A stretch of DNA of 64,000 nucleotides from Paragorgia papillata (GCA_035771165.1 JAWNZC010000337.1:4951501-5015500); one strand, 5' to 3'. Counted from the first letter of the stretch, positions 22,261 through 34,653 are shown. Made by a program: numbers and translations. Notes: a model not told the origin generated them from the sequence alone.

Positions 22261-22379
22261 AAATATCTTAATTTTTGTAAATAATAAGTGGTTAAATTAA
22301 CCCCCCAAATGTAATTAAATATATATGTAGTTATATTTACTTTTAAATTCTAGTAAAATAATTGTGGTTAAATTTACGA

Positions 22380-22610
22380 CAAAAGTGCAGTTATTTTTTG
22401 TAGTTATATTTACTACAAAAGTGTAGTTAAATAAATGTAGTTAAAATTACTACAAAAGTGTGGTTAAATAAATGTAGTTAAAATTACTACAAAAGTGTGG
22501 TTAAATAAATGTAGTTAAAATTACTACAAAAGTGTGGTTAAATAAATGTAGTTAAAATTACTACAAAAGTGTGGTTAAATAAATGTAGTTTTAAATTACC
22601 ACAAAAATGT
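22380..22610 (+). repeat. 37-bp minisatellite
   Basis: The unit GTAGTTAAAATTACTACAAA then AGTGTGGTTAAATAAAT repeats about five to six times with few differences. It also contains the inverted pair GTAGTTAAAATTACTAC, so each unit can form a small hairpin. Confidence 0.85.
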
Positions 22611-22615
22611 TAGTT

Positions 22616-23088
22616 ATCCTGAACCTTTTTTATAACTACGTTTTTGTAGAGGGGGTGGCGAGGGGGGGCGATCGATGGTCTTCAAGACCATTCCTGTTTT
22701 TACATTTATGACTTGTTTATAAATAAATCTAATGATATTCTGACATGTGTCATTCTATGTTCTGGTTTGATTTCAACAAAATTATGTAATTTATGTCTTT
22801 TAGATTACTCTTTAATACATGCCTCAAAATGCAGGAAATAGTGTTTCCGAGAACCTTGAAATCCAAAATTTACCGGAGGGCATGGACCCCCCTAGGATAT
22901 CGAGGTTCTTGCCTCCCCAAACACAAGACCCAGCTATATACGCCACTGATTCTTTTGTTTTTCGGAGGTTTTCTACAATTTATACAACTGAGAGTTTGAT
23001 TTTGAAGAAAACAATTTGTTCTGTTTTGATATGGGAATTAGTTCTTTTATTTAGCATTATTTAGTTAGTTGTTTACGAAATTTATTTC
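22616..23088. other. No gene recognised
   Basis: G-rich patch near 22650 (GGGGGTGGCGAGGGGGGGCG). A stretch near 22860-22930 (GACCCCCCTAGG, CTTGCCTCCCC) looks like part of a dispersed repeat, but its ends were not defined. Confidence 0.35.
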
Positions 23089-24851
23089 ATGCCTTCGGGC
23101 AATGCATGCGCTTCACAATGCTATTTTGCATTCGATTTCTCTACAGTGATAAGTAGGAATAAGCTATGGAGGACATGCAGTGACGAAGAACTGTTTATCA
23201 CTCAAAATTCGTTTCTCTCGGCCGCGATAACGGAGAGTGATGTAATATCAGACGAAAATGTAGAAATTGAAGACAGATTTAATCACTTGTTAGACAATGT
23301 TGAAATACAGGAACGAGTTCGACAATCTGTACCTGTGGCTACACGATACAAAGATGGATGGGCGGTGGGAGCTTTCGAAGCGTGGCGAACGAACAGAGAA
23401 AAAATGGCGCTACATGACACGTCTATCCGTGGCTTTAAAACGCCTATCATACACTGATGATACACATGTCGACGAACGAGATTTATGATTCGATGTCGTA
23501 TTTCGTGTTCGAAGTTAAAAAACAGGACGGCACGGAGTATATCCTGCCAACTCGTTGCATGGTTTGGTTTCTTCGATACAGCGTTATCTAAAAACTCAAT
23601 CTGGCAAGCATTTCAGGTTCTTTAATGATGATTGCTTCAGTAAATTACGTACATCATTGGATACCGCTATGAAGGAGCGTTCTGCGGCGGGAATAGAGGC
23701 GCAAGGCAGAAGAGCTGAAGTTATTTCGTTCGACGAAGAGAATGAGCGGTGGTGGAAGAATATTTTAGGTGAAGGGAAAGGCAAGCAACTGGTGGAGACA
23801 TTAGTATATACTTAGTCGAACTTCACTTCGCATTAAGAGGTGCATGAAAAGAACCTCGCCGTCTTCGTTACTTGAATTCTCAAATTATCGGTGAAGTACG
23901 ATGGTCAAGGAAAGAAATATCTTGAATATACTGAGGATGTGAGTAAGACCAACGCTGGTGGTCTTAACCATAGAAAGACGAAGCCCAAAGTTACTCGTGC
24001 ATATGAAAATTCAGAGTCGGCAAGATGCATAGTTCGTTTATACGAAAAATATTGTCGTCTTTGGTAAGAGCCTTGTATATATGCAATATATATATAAATT
24101 TCTTTAATTTGGATGCAATCACATGCATTCATGGATGTCAATTGCGGTTGCATGCATGGGCGCGGTATTTTGGTGTGTTTTGTGATTTTGTGGTGTTCTC
24201 GTTTTATAGTCCGAAAGAAAGAACCATGCAGTGACGCTTTTTATCTTACCCCGTTGAAATGACCAAAGCCCGATCGTTGGTATTCCACAGTTCCGTTGGG
24301 TCACAACAAGTTGAGCAGTACATGCAGAAAAGCGATTGTGTGCAGGACTAAAAGGTTTCAGAACAAACCACTGTTTAAGAGCTACGACAGCAACGAGATT
24401 ATACGACGCGAATTAAGTGGACGAACAGCTTATATGTGGAAAGACAGGCCGTTACTTATGATGATCATACTCACATAAAATGTTATATTCTTTGAACTGT
24501 TGATGGTTTTGTTTCATGGATTATGGTAGGTATATATGTTAGTTTCAGTCGAATCTGTCTAAAATCAGTGATTTTGATAATTTGTTTGATTTTATCATCA
24601 GAACTTATAAGTCACTGATGTCACTCGTTTTAGGCCACCGGAGTCAAGCTGTGCGAGCTTACAAGAGAACGAGCGAAGAACTGCAGAAGAATGTTTCGTC
24701 GTCCGTGTTGTACGGGAATTCGACAAAGTCAAAAAGAATGTGTGTTGCCCCTGTCGAGGTGGAGGAGAAAAAGCCTGCCGAAGGCGAAGAGCAAACAGAA
24801 GATAAGAAAAAACAATATAACATTACTATTAACCTAAACTTGAACTCGTGA
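23089..24851 (+). pseudogene. Crypton-like tyrosine recombinase 2, decayed
   Basis: More of the protein is recognisable here than in recombinase 1. The N-terminal core includes VPVATRYKDGWAVGAFEAW (about 23325-23385), FVFEVKKQDGTEYILP, then after a frameshift HGLVSSIQRYLK and FRFFNDDCFSKL. Next comes FALRGA (catalytic Arg 23836-23838), with KEPRRLRYLNSQ in a shifted frame. KTNAGGLNHRKTKPKV and CIVRLYEKYC follow, ending at a possible donor GTAAGA near 24065. Then come WYSTVPLGHNKLS, TNHCLRATTATRLY (His and Arg at 24369-24380) with an internal TAA, and a last exon with GHRSQ and AYKRTS (Tyr 24660-24662). The tail is Lys/Glu-rich and ends NLNLNS. Several frameshifts and stops mean it is dead; N-terminal frames at 23089-23457 and 23555-23815 remain open. 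Confidence 0.75.
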
Positions 24852-25149
24852 ACCTCACTTTGTAACTTCACTGTTTCTGGTGTTTTAGTTGGGCGTTATA
24901 GTGTGTTTTCGATTAAGATAAATATATGGATAGATGCGTGTGTTTCTTTAAAATATGAATTAAATTAATTTTGCAATGTTAATTTTAAGTAAGTTGTTTG
25001 GAGGTATTATTTTTAAGTAATCTGACCTACACTTCAACACCGCCTTTCCCCCGGAAACAATCAAATACCACCGCCTGCTTTGAGAATGAGGTTATTACGC
25101 GAGTTAATAACCAAGGGAAAACAAAAGAATATGGTCTGATCTCTGATGA
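24852..25149. other. No gene recognised
   Basis: Probably the 3' flank of recombinase 2 (GATAAATATATGG near 24917). AT-rich, no other signal. Confidence 0.35.
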
Positions 25150-25545
25150 GTTTATAAATGTATATTTCTATCTTTGCAACTGCATGTCCCGGTTTAGTCT
25201 TGAAGAGGGACTACAGTAATTCGCCCAATTTAGACTTTTTATCAAATTGCTCTTATTTTTTTATCAAAATATTATAAATATTATAATAAATATTATAAAA
25301 TATTATGGTTCTTTTAAATCACCCTGATCTTCGTCGAATAGTTCCCGGACGTGTTGACCAGTTGAGTCTGTCTTGTTTTCATTAATACTTGAGTGTTTGG
25401 CCGGTTGATGTCTCGCTCCTCGAACATCTTCTGACAAACCAAAACGCGTCCAGGAAAATTCATTTCTTCTCCTCGCTCCATTCCCTTATACAATATAAAA
25501 TTATATTGACTCAAGCGCAAAACGGCCTGTAATTATCACCCTTTA
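25150..25545 (+). repeat. C0, partial unit of the 4.6-kb tandem array
   Basis: TGCATGTCCCGGTTTAGTCTTGAAGAGGGACTACAGTAATTCG and the following TTTTTATCAAATTGCT correspond to the end of unit C1 (29860-29950). It is diverged and partly rearranged, so it looks older than C1 and C2. Confidence 0.6.
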
Positions 25546-25955
25546 GATAAAAATAGGTATTTATTAAGCTCGAAAGGGGCATCCAGTCAAGGTCACATGC
25601 CGTTACACGACTGTCTGAAAATCGATGGATATCAGCAAGGGGAAATAAGAGACATCACAAAGAGAATATCAGGAGGAAGTTTGTATAAGATCTGCGTTGA
25701 TATTGGACATGTAAATTGCAAACGCACATCAATCAGAAAATGTCTCTTTTTTAAAAAAAGTACTGCGGCTATTTTCCTAAATATTTACCAAACCAGACAA
25801 ACTTTCGTATGCTATAATTTAGTATATTGGAATTTTTATTGGGGGGAATTTCAAATTTCGAGTGTGGGCATATATACAATTTGTTAACATTTCGAGGCCT
25901 AGACCTCTCCCTGTGCTGAATAAAATCGTCTGGCGTTAGCCAGAATAAACCTTAA

Positions 25956-26264
25956 AGGTGACGTACAGTCCGTTCTGCGCATGACCGAAATGTGGTCCCC
26001 AAAACATGACATTCGTAAATAATTACATGAAGTACTCAGCAAAATATAAACCGTTAGGAACAACATGGCAGAAAACCAAGCCATTCGGCGAGGATATCTC
26101 CTCGGATTTCATCTATTTCTCCTGAAAATGTTTTGTTTTGGGTACAAGTAATGAATGGGAACCAAGAAATGCTTACAATCTTGAATAAGGTATTAGTATT
26201 ATTTTTGTAAATGAAGATGTAAACATTAGTTTCGTACATGCGCAGAACGGACTGTACATCACCT
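25956..26264 (+). mobile_element. 309-bp TIR element, TTAA target, copy in C1
   Basis: The ends AGGTGACGTACAGTCCGTTC and GTACATCACCT are inverted. TTAA lies on the left; the right TTAA has been altered to TTATATAA. The empty site is in C3. Confidence 0.75.
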
Positions 26265-26301
26265 TTATATAAAGACTCGTTGTCAGGCTTCAACGTTTAT
26301 T

Positions 26302-27201
26302 AAAGAGGAACTACACTGTCCGTTTCGCGCATGTCCATAGAATTGTTTACGTTTTGATTTGATTTGAGTCCTTAATTATAATTTTGATAACATTTTGATA
26401 AAAGTTTTGGACGAATCAGTTCAAAGACTTACCACAGATTCTGCAGTTTCCAGAAGCGTAAAAATCCAGCAACACTACAGCAACTTCCTGAGAATGAGAA
26501 AAATCCGAAGCACTTAACACTATAGCAACTTCCGCGTATAGAATGAGGACCACCAGCTAGCCGATTGAATGTGTTATTTCTAATTTTTCTGACTATAAAA
26601 TAATTCATTATTTAATTTGTTGACAAAGCATATACTCAGTCGCCGGCTAGCCGGTTTGATTCTAGCAAGCTATATATGGCTTTATATTTATTTGTATTTT
26701 TGTAACTGCACTCGGTTTAGCCTTAAAGAGGGACTAGTCTACAGTCCGTTTTGCACACGAATGTTCTTTGATCTTGTTGTTGGAGACTCCATCGAAAATC
26801 CTATATGCTCGTTCTCATTCTATGCGGCCAACGGTTGATGTTGTCATGTTGATATTTTTCGTAAACAAGATGATCAGTTTGTCAGATATACATCTCTACA
26901 ACCCCTTCATCAAATCTGGTGGTAGCAGGAAACAATAGATGCCTCTAAAGTATAAATATTTTAAACTTTTCCAAGGAGGGGAAAATTTATAGAAGAAAGC
27001 AGCCTGAAGGCAGATCAGGAAGTTGCTGTAGTGTTGCTTGATTTTTACGCTGCTGGAAACCGGATAATCTGTGGTAAGTCTTTGAACGGATTCCGGTGCA
27101 AGACTTATATCGAAATGTTATAAAAAATATAATTAAGTACTCGAATCAAAACGTAAACAATCCTATGGACATGCGCAAAACGAGCAATTAGTTCCCCTTT
27201 A
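26302..27201 (+). mobile_element. Inner foldback of unit C1 (about 900 bp)
   Basis: TTAAAGAGGAACTACACTGT on the left is mirrored by AGTTCCCCTTTAA on the right. The arms continue through GACATGCGC, CGTTTTGATT and CAACACTACAGCAACTTCC. A tRNA B-box-like stretch lies near 26650. The C2 copy is at about 31783-32686. Confidence 0.7.
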
Positions 27202-27589
27202 ACAAATTTTATATATGCCCAAACACGAAATCTAAAATTTCCTTCAATAAATATTCCAGTATATTATAGTAGAGATATTTTCTGATTGACATGCGATCGA
27301 CATCAATATGAACGCAAATCTTAGTTATACAAACTTCCCTCTGATATTCTCTTTGTGATGTCTCTAATTTCCCCTTACTAGTGCATGTGATGTCAATCAA
27401 TTTTCAGTCGACAGTCGTGCAACTGGCATGTGACCTTGACCGGATGTCCCTTTCAAGATCTTTCAATATTATATACCTTACCTATTAGATACTATATACC
27501 TGTCTATTGTAATTAATATTAATTTTTTGGTCTTTCCAGCATCCTTCGCAGGCAACTCTGTGCATGGGCTCTTATGGTGAAGAAGTGGG

Positions 27590-27728
27590 AAAAACTTGGG
27601 TGGAGTGGGTAAACTCGGGTGGAGTGGGCGAACTTGGGTAGAGCGGGAAATCTCGGGTGGAGTGGGCAATCTCGGGTGGAGTTGGCAATCTTGGGTGGAG
27701 TGGACAATCTTGGGTGGAGTGGGCAAGA
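27590..27728 (+). repeat. 19-bp minisatellite in C1
   Basis: Unit GGTGGAGTGGGCAATCTCG with variants, about seven units. The minus-strand repeats read as Pro/His-rich peptides (HSTQDC, LHPRLP) and are not taken as coding. Confidence 0.9.
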
Positions 27729-28215
27729 GGGGTGTCACATTGGCCACAGACTGCACAGAGTTGCCTGTGGAGTAGGCTAAAGGTTTTTGTCTCATTTGAG
27801 TGATTTGAGGCAGCACTTCACTTGCGATAGTAACTTCTAGTTATAAATTTATGTACAACTTAAAGTCCATCTTGACACAGGTACTTTAATTATGGCTGAA
27901 CAAAAACAATAGGACTCAATGTTTCTTACAAGACTATTCTCCAAACTGGAAGGAAACGATGACATTGATTTTTGCGGAGGGAGAAAAACTAAAGAAACCG
28001 GTGAAAAATTATCGAGGCATACATAGGAGAGAACCAACAACTCTAGATCTACTCATATGAAGCCGTTAAGTTGGTCACCCATCCAAGTATACTAACCCAA
28101 TTCAACTGGGCTTATGCAACTTCAGTGACGAGAAGCAGCGCGCTAGCAGGTTGTGCCTCAATGCCTGTCCTTTTGACTTCGGTCCCGTATAATAAGAATC
28201 CTGGTAATCAATATA

Positions 28216-29165
28216 TACACCTTTCGATAATTACGTCACGCTTCATGAAAACGAGGCTCCCAGGCCAAGCTTCACAATTTTGATTATCATAGTAATCCCG
28301 CCATATTTGTTTATTTGTTTATGGAAGAAGATGGCTAATAACGTCCAAACTATATATGGTAGAAATACATCGTGTACGTATGTTGTTAGGCATTTCATAA
28401 GCTTTCATTTGGTGTGTATTTTAAGTTTCTATGTTGTGTGTAACTTTTTAAAATGTCCAAAATGTTCGCACCATATATTGCTCGTCAAGTAATAATAATG
28501 GACTTCTCACAACTGTTGTAGAATTTCGGATATTGTTTTTAAAATACATAACGCACGACTTTGAAACATATATCAAACAGAAGATACTGTAAAATGCTAT
28601 TTGCGGCAGAACTTTCAAGTTTCTAGCTTAAGAGGAAGTATTTTAAAAATTGGAAAACGTACTATTATCTTTGTCTGAATTGTGAACAAAACAAACTTAA
28701 CAAATATCCATCAGACCAAGATAATAGTACGTTTTCCCATTTTTAAAATACTTTCTCTTAAGCTAGAAACTTGAAAGTTCTAGCGCAAATAGCATTTTAC
28801 AGTATTTTCTGTTTGATATGTGTTTAAAATTTGTGCGTTATGTATTTTAAAAACAATATCCGAAATTCTACAACAGTTGTGAGAAGTCCATTATTATTAT
28901 TGACGAGCAATATATGGTGCGAACATTTTGGACATTTTAAAAAGTTGCACACAACATAGAAACTTAAAATATACACCAAATGAAAGCTTATGAAATGCCT
29001 AACAACATACGTACACGATGTATTTCTACCATATATAGTTTGGACGTTATTATCCATCTTCTTCCATAAACAAATATGGCGGGATTACTATGATAATCAA
29101 AATTGTGAAGCTTGGCCTGGGAGCCTCGATTTCATGAAGCGTGACGTAATTATCGAAAAGGTGTA
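28216..29165 (+). mobile_element. 950-bp near-perfect foldback in C1
   Basis: The ends TACACCTTTCGATAATTACG and CGTAATTATCGAAAAGGTGTA are inverted, and the complementarity continues almost to the centre near 28690. The ATGGCTAATAACGTCC frame on the left arm is mirrored on the right, so paired frames are not genes. Confidence 0.85.
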
Positions 29166-30051
29166 GGTCAAATGTGCACTAATTCTTGTAATTAAGCATG
29201 TGTCAGGCAAACATAAATACCTATGGGTTATATAAATACCTAAGTTGTTTTTATATTGTTTTTGCTATATGTAATAGATAAATCCCGAGAACGAGGGATG
29301 TATCATGTATGCTATATAAAGACCCAAGGACGCGCAGCGTCCGAGGGCTTTATATCGCATACATCCCGACGTTCGAGGGATTTATCTGACTTAACTTATT
29401 ATCGAGGAGGTTTTCCAACAAAGTTTTGTCTTTTTTTTTCACCTTGGACAAAGATTTTCCTTGTTTTTTTCTTCATTTCTTATCTAATTAGTATTCAAGT
29501 TCTTTATGCGATATAAAGACCTCAAAAGAACAAAGAAAACCGACTCAATAATAAATTAAGAGCTCTTAATTTACAATGCACAGTCATCATACAGGATATA
29601 TATGAGATATAGTGGGGGAAATGATACTTCTCTCCACATACGTCATACGCAGGCTTCTTAGTTTGCAAAGGGAAGCAAGAAAATGAACGGGCAAACAGCC
29701 GATCTGAACGGATATTGAATGTGTTATTTCTTTTTTTTACTATAAAATATTGTATTATTTTACTCGTTGACAAAGCTCTTCGCGGTATAATACTGTCGCA
29801 GGCTAGCGGGTTCGATTCTATGCGTAGCAAGGGCTTTATATGTATATTTGTATTTTTGCAACATGCATGTCCCGGTTTAGTCTTAAAGAGGGACTGCAGT
29901 AATTCGTCCAAGACTTTTTATCAAATTGCTATTATTTTTTATCAAAATATTATCAAAATTATAAGGACTCAAATTAAAGCGTAAACAATCCTATATGGAC
30001 ATGCGCAAAATGGACTGTAATCAACCTTTATATAAAAATAGGTATGATTAA

Positions 30052-30162
30052 GGCCCCGTTTACACTAGAGCAAAAGTATCCGGACTCACATTGTTTTTCA
30101 TCCTCGTGGGAATAAAAAACAATGTGAATCCGGATACTTTTGCTCTAGTGTAAAACGGGGTC
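30052..30162 (+). mobile_element. 111-bp palindromic element with TAA duplication
   Basis: GGCCCCGTTTACACTAGAGC and its complement GCTCTAGTGTAAAACGGGGTC flank a short loop, with TAA on both sides. Present at the start of C2 and C3 (35535-35644), absent from C1. Confidence 0.8.
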
Positions 30163-30550
30163 TAAGATTGAAAGGGACATCCGGTCAAGGTCACATGTTA
30201 CACAACTGTCCGAAATTGAAGGATATCAGTAAAGGTAAATAAGAGACATCACAAAGAGAATATCAGAAGGAAGTTTGTATAAGATCTGCGTTGATATTGA
30301 ACATGTAAATTGCAAACGCATGTCAATCAGAAAATATCTCTTTTTTTAAAAAAAATACTGCGGCTATTTTCCTAAATATTTACCAAACCAGACAAACTTT
30401 CGTATGCTATAATTTAGTATATTGGAATTTTTATTGGGGGGAATTTCAAATTTCGAGTGTGGGCATATATACAATTTGTTAACATTTCGAGGCCTAGACC
30501 TCTCCCTGTGCTGAATAAAATCGTCTGGCGTTAGCCAGAATAAACCTTAA

Positions 30551-30859
30551 AGGTGACGTACAGTCCGTTCTGCGCATGACCGAAATGTGGTCCCCAAAAC
30601 ATGACATTCGTAAATAATTACATGAAGTACTCAGCAAAATATAAACCGTTAGGAACAACATGGCAGAAAACCAAGCCATTCGGCGAGGATATCTCCTCGG
30701 ATTTCATCTATTTCTCCTGAAAATGTTTTGGTTTGGGTACAAGTAATGAATGGAAACCAAGAAATGCTTACAATCTTGAATAAGGTATTAGTATTATTTT
30801 TGTAAATGAAGATGTAAACATTAGTTTCGTACATGCGCAGAACGGACTGTACATCACCT
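30551..30859 (+). mobile_element. 309-bp TIR element with perfect TTAA duplication, copy in C2
   Basis: TTAA flanks both ends (30547-30550 and 30860-30863). The corresponding C3 site has a single TTAA in ACCTTAAAGACTCG at 36012-36025. This is the insertion signature of Kolobok or piggyBac elements. No transposase inside. Confidence 0.8.
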
Positions 30860-30885
30860 TTAAAGACTCGTTGTCAGGCTTCAAC

Positions 30886-31777
30886 CATGGCTAGAAATCC
30901 AGGACACTCAGCGGCAGTGGCCTGTGGGCTCATATTTAGATGGAAATATGAAAATTCTGATGGCTAAATATCGATCATTTCGGCTATAAACAGAAGTCTA
31001 TAGCAATAAATTAAAGTAGAGTTATTCGCTTAAATGTCTTATTGACCCATTTCTTACCCAAATATCAAATTACAAAAGGTTTAATCGTCTAGACAGGCCT
31101 GTACACTCATACTCACAAAAATTGCCGCATAAATTTCGGTTATTATTTCTGAATCCAGTCACATTTAATAATAATAACAGCACTTAAGACCCTGGCAACC
31201 TAGCAACAGCTCCATAAGAAATGGCGGACAAGAACCCGAAATTATCGAGGAATGCATTGCTTCTTCACGCCGAGTTCAGTATTTATCTCGGCGCTTGATG
31301 GATTAAATTACAACGACTCGGCTGCAATAAATCGTACATTTTAAGGTCTTTGGGAACCTATTAAACAACGAAAAAGTGGAACGAACAACTCCGCAAAACA
31401 AAGTAACGTTCATCCCGAGCAAATTCAGACGTTCGCATCGTGGACAAACAACACAGAAGCAGCCAAAATTGAAGCTCCAAAATAAGTGATATAGCAGATT
31501 AATAGACTTTAAACAGCGAATAAGAGGTATGTTTGTGAGGGGCTCGGGAACCTATTTAGGACGCTCCAAACTTAATAGAAATTGTAGTGCTGAACGATTG
31601 TTCAATTTGGTGAAGTTTTGGACGTTCGCATGTCGGAATTCACAATAGTAAATAACCGAAAATGATTGTTCTTTATATTTCCTTAAGAAATCTATTGAAG
31701 GACGCCATATTGAATTAATTAAAAAGGGATTCAGTGCGCATGCTTTGCCGCCATGTTGTCCTCGATTTCTGGCCATG
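30886..31777 (+). mobile_element. TIR element 4 (892 bp), no target-site duplication, C2 only
   Basis: The left end is CATGGCTAGAAATCCAGGAC and the right end, read inward, is CATGGCCAGAAATCGAGGAC. The flanks are TTCAAC and GTTTATT; the empty sites in C1 (26289-26300) and C3 (36037-36045) read TTCAACGTTT, the flanks joined with nothing duplicated. The ends share CAT..C.AGAAAT..GGACA with elements 1-3, and ATGGCGGC follows on one side as in element 1. Short frames only. Confidence 0.85.
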
Positions 31778-33079
31778 GTTTATTAAAGAGGAACTACACT
31801 TCCGTTTCGCGCATGTCCATAGAATTGTTTACGTTTTGATTTGATTTGAGTCCTTAATTATAATTTTGATAACATTTTGTTAAAAGTTTTGGACGAATCA
31901 GTTCAAAGACTTACCACAGATTCTGCAGTTTCCAGAAGCGTAAAAATCAAGCAACACTACAGCAACTTCCTTAGAATAAGAAAAATCCGAAGCTACTTAA
32001 CACTAGCTATAGCAACTTCCGCGTATAGAATGAGGACCAGCATGCCGGTTGAATGTGTTATTTCTAATTTTTCTGACTAAAATAATTCATTATTTAATTC
32101 GTTGACGAAGCATATACTCAGTCGCCGGCTAGCCGGTTTGATTCTAGCTAGCTATATATGGCTTTATATTTATTTGTATTTTTGTAACTGCACTCGGTTT
32201 AGCCTTAAAGAGGGACTAGTCTACAGTCCGTTTTGTACACGAATGTTCTTTGATCTTGTTGTTGGAGACTCCACCGAAAATCCTATATGCTCGTTCTCAT
32301 TCTATGCGGCCAACGGTTGATGTTGTCATGTTGATATTTTTCGTAAACAAGATGATCAATTTGTCAGATATACATCTCTACAACCCCTTCATCAAATCTG
32401 GTGGTAGCAGGAAACAATAGATGCCTCTAAAGTATGAATATTTGAAACTTTTCCAATGAGGGGAAAATTTATAGAAGAAAGCAACCTGAAGGCACATCAG
32501 GAAGTTGCTGTAGTGTTGCTTGATTTTTACGCTGCTGGAAACCAGATAATCTGTGGTAAGTCTTTGAACGGATTCCGGTGCAAGACTTATATCGAAATGC
32601 TATAAAAAATATAATTAAGTACTCGAATCAAAACGTAAACAATCCTATGGACATGCGCAAAACGAGCAATATAGTTCCCCTTTAACAAATTTTATATATG
32701 CCCAAACACGAAATCTAAAATTTCCTTCAATAAATATTCCAGTATATTATAGCAGAGATATTTTCTGATTGACATGCGATCGACATCAATATGAACGCAA
32801 ATCTTAGTTATACAAACTTCCCTCTGATATTCTCTTTGTGATGTCTCTAATTTCCCCTTACTAGTGCATGTGATGTCAATCGATTTTCAGTCGACAGTCG
32901 TGCAACTGGCATGTGACCTTGACCGGATATCCCTTTCAAGATCTTTCAATATTATATACCTATACCTTACCTATTAGATACTATATACCTGTCTATTGTA
33001 ATTAATATTAAATTTTTGGTCTTTACAGCATCCTTCGCAGGCAACTCTGTGCTTGGGCTCTTATGGTGAAGAAGTGGGA

Positions 33080-33236
33080 AAAACTTGGGTGGAGTGGGCA
33101 AACTCGGGTGGAGTGGGCGAACTTGGGTAGAGCGGGAAATCTCGGGTGGAGTGGGCAATCTCGGGTGGAGTTGGCAATCTTGGGTGGAGTGGACAATCTT
33201 GGGTGGAGTGGACAATCTTGGGTGGAGTGGGCAAGA
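33080..33236 (+). repeat. 19-bp minisatellite in C2, one unit longer
   Basis: Same as 27590-27728, with one more GGTGGAGTGGACAATCTTG unit. Confidence 0.9.
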
Positions 33237-33723
33237 GGGGTGTCACATAGGCCACAGGCTGCACAGAGTTGCCTGTGGAGTAGGCTAAAGGTTTTTGTCT
33301 CATTTGAGTGATTTGAGGCAGCACTTCACTTGCGATAGTAACTTCTAGTTATAAATTTATGTACAACTTAAAGTCCATCTTGACACAAGTACTTTAATTA
33401 TGGCTGAACAAAAACAATAGGACTCAATGTTTCTTACAAGACTATTCTGCAAACTGGAAGGAAACGATGACATTGATTTTCGCGGAGGGAGAAAAACTAA
33501 AGAAACCGGTGAAAAATTCTAGGCATGCATAGGAGAGAACCAACAACTCTAGATCTACTCACATGAAGCCGTTAAGTTGGTCACCCATCGAAGTATACTA
33601 ACCCAATTCAACCGGGCTTATGCAACTTCAGTGACGAGAGGCAGCGCGCTAGCAGGTTGTGCCTCAATGCCTGTCCTTTTGACTTCCCGGTCCCGTATAA
33701 TAAGAATCCTGGTAATCAATATA

Positions 33724-34653
33724 TACACCTTTTCGATAATTACGTCACGCTTCATGAAAACGAGGCTCCCAGGCCAAGCTTCACAATTTTGATTATCATA
33801 GTAATCCCGCCATATTTGTTTATTTGTTTATGGAAGAAGATGGCTAATAACGTCCAAACTATATATGGTAGAAATACATCGTATACGTATGTTGTTAGGC
33901 ATTTCATAAGCTTTCATTTGGTGTATATTTTAAGTTTCTATGTTGTGTGTAACTTTTTAAAATGTCCAAAATGTTCGCACCATATATTGCTCGTCAAGTA
34001 ATAATAATGGACTTCTCACAACTGTTGTAGATTTTCGGATATTGTTTTTAAAATACATAACGCACAACTTTGAAACATATATCAAACAGAAGATACTGTA
34101 AAATGCTATTTGCGGCAGAACTTTCAAGTTTCTAGCTTAAGAGAAAGTATTTTAAAAATTGGAAAACGTTACTATTATCTTTGTCTGAGTTGTGAACAAA
34201 ACAAACTTAACAAATATCCATCAGACCAAGATAATAGTACGTTTTCCCATTTTTAAAATACTTTCTCTTAAGCTAGAAACTTGAAAGTTCTAGCGCAAAT
34301 AGCATTTTACAGTATTTTCTGTTTGATATGTGTTTAAAATTTGTGCGTTATGTATTTTAAAAACAATATCCGAAATTCTACAACAGTTGTGACGAGCAAT
34401 ATATGGTGCGAACATTTTGGACATTTTAAAAAGTTACACACAACATAGAAACTTAAAATATACACCAAATGAAAGCTTATGAAATGTCTAACAACATACG
34501 TACACGATGTATTTCTACCATATATAGTTTGGACGTTATTAGCCATCTTCTTCCATAAACAAATATGGCGGGATTACATGATAATCAAAATTGTGAAGCT
34601 TGGCCTGGGAGCCTCGATTTCATGAAGCGTGACGTAATTATCGAAAAGGTGTA
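33724..34653 (+). mobile_element. 930-bp near-perfect foldback in C2
   Basis: Copy of 28216-29165 with the same ends and a short loss in the right arm near 34391. Confidence 0.85.

Larger units (their letters stand above)
25571..27471 (+). mobile_element. Outer foldback of unit C1 with arms of about 300 bp
   Basis: Starting with GAAAGGGGCATCCAGTCAAG on the left, and CTTGACCGGATGTCCCTTTC on the right, the arms pair through GAGACATCACAAAGAGAATA and the GGGCATATATA stretch. It encloses two further inverted-repeat elements. The C2 copy spans about 30167-32944. Confidence 0.7.
25546..30046 (+). repeat. C1, full unit of the nested-foldback tandem array
   Basis: It is repeated as C2 with an offset of 4595 bp before 30886 and about 5487 after, the difference being exactly the 892-bp element in C2. 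It contains in order: the left arm of an outer foldback; a 309-bp TTAA element; an inner foldback; the right outer arm; a 19-bp minisatellite; a 950-bp foldback; a short AGATAAATCCC palindrome (29277-29390); and a tail with a tRNA B-box-like GGGTTCGATTC. No gene recognised. Confidence 0.85.

Noticed and set aside
27478..27816. Pro/His-rich repeat protein on the minus strand, also 32967-33324
   Set aside because: Produced by a 19-bp minisatellite; frame rotates with the repeat and flanking sequence is not coding-like.
28280..29057. Two opposite frames starting with NNVQTIYGRNTS
   Set aside because: They are the two arms of one 950-bp foldback and therefore mirror images.
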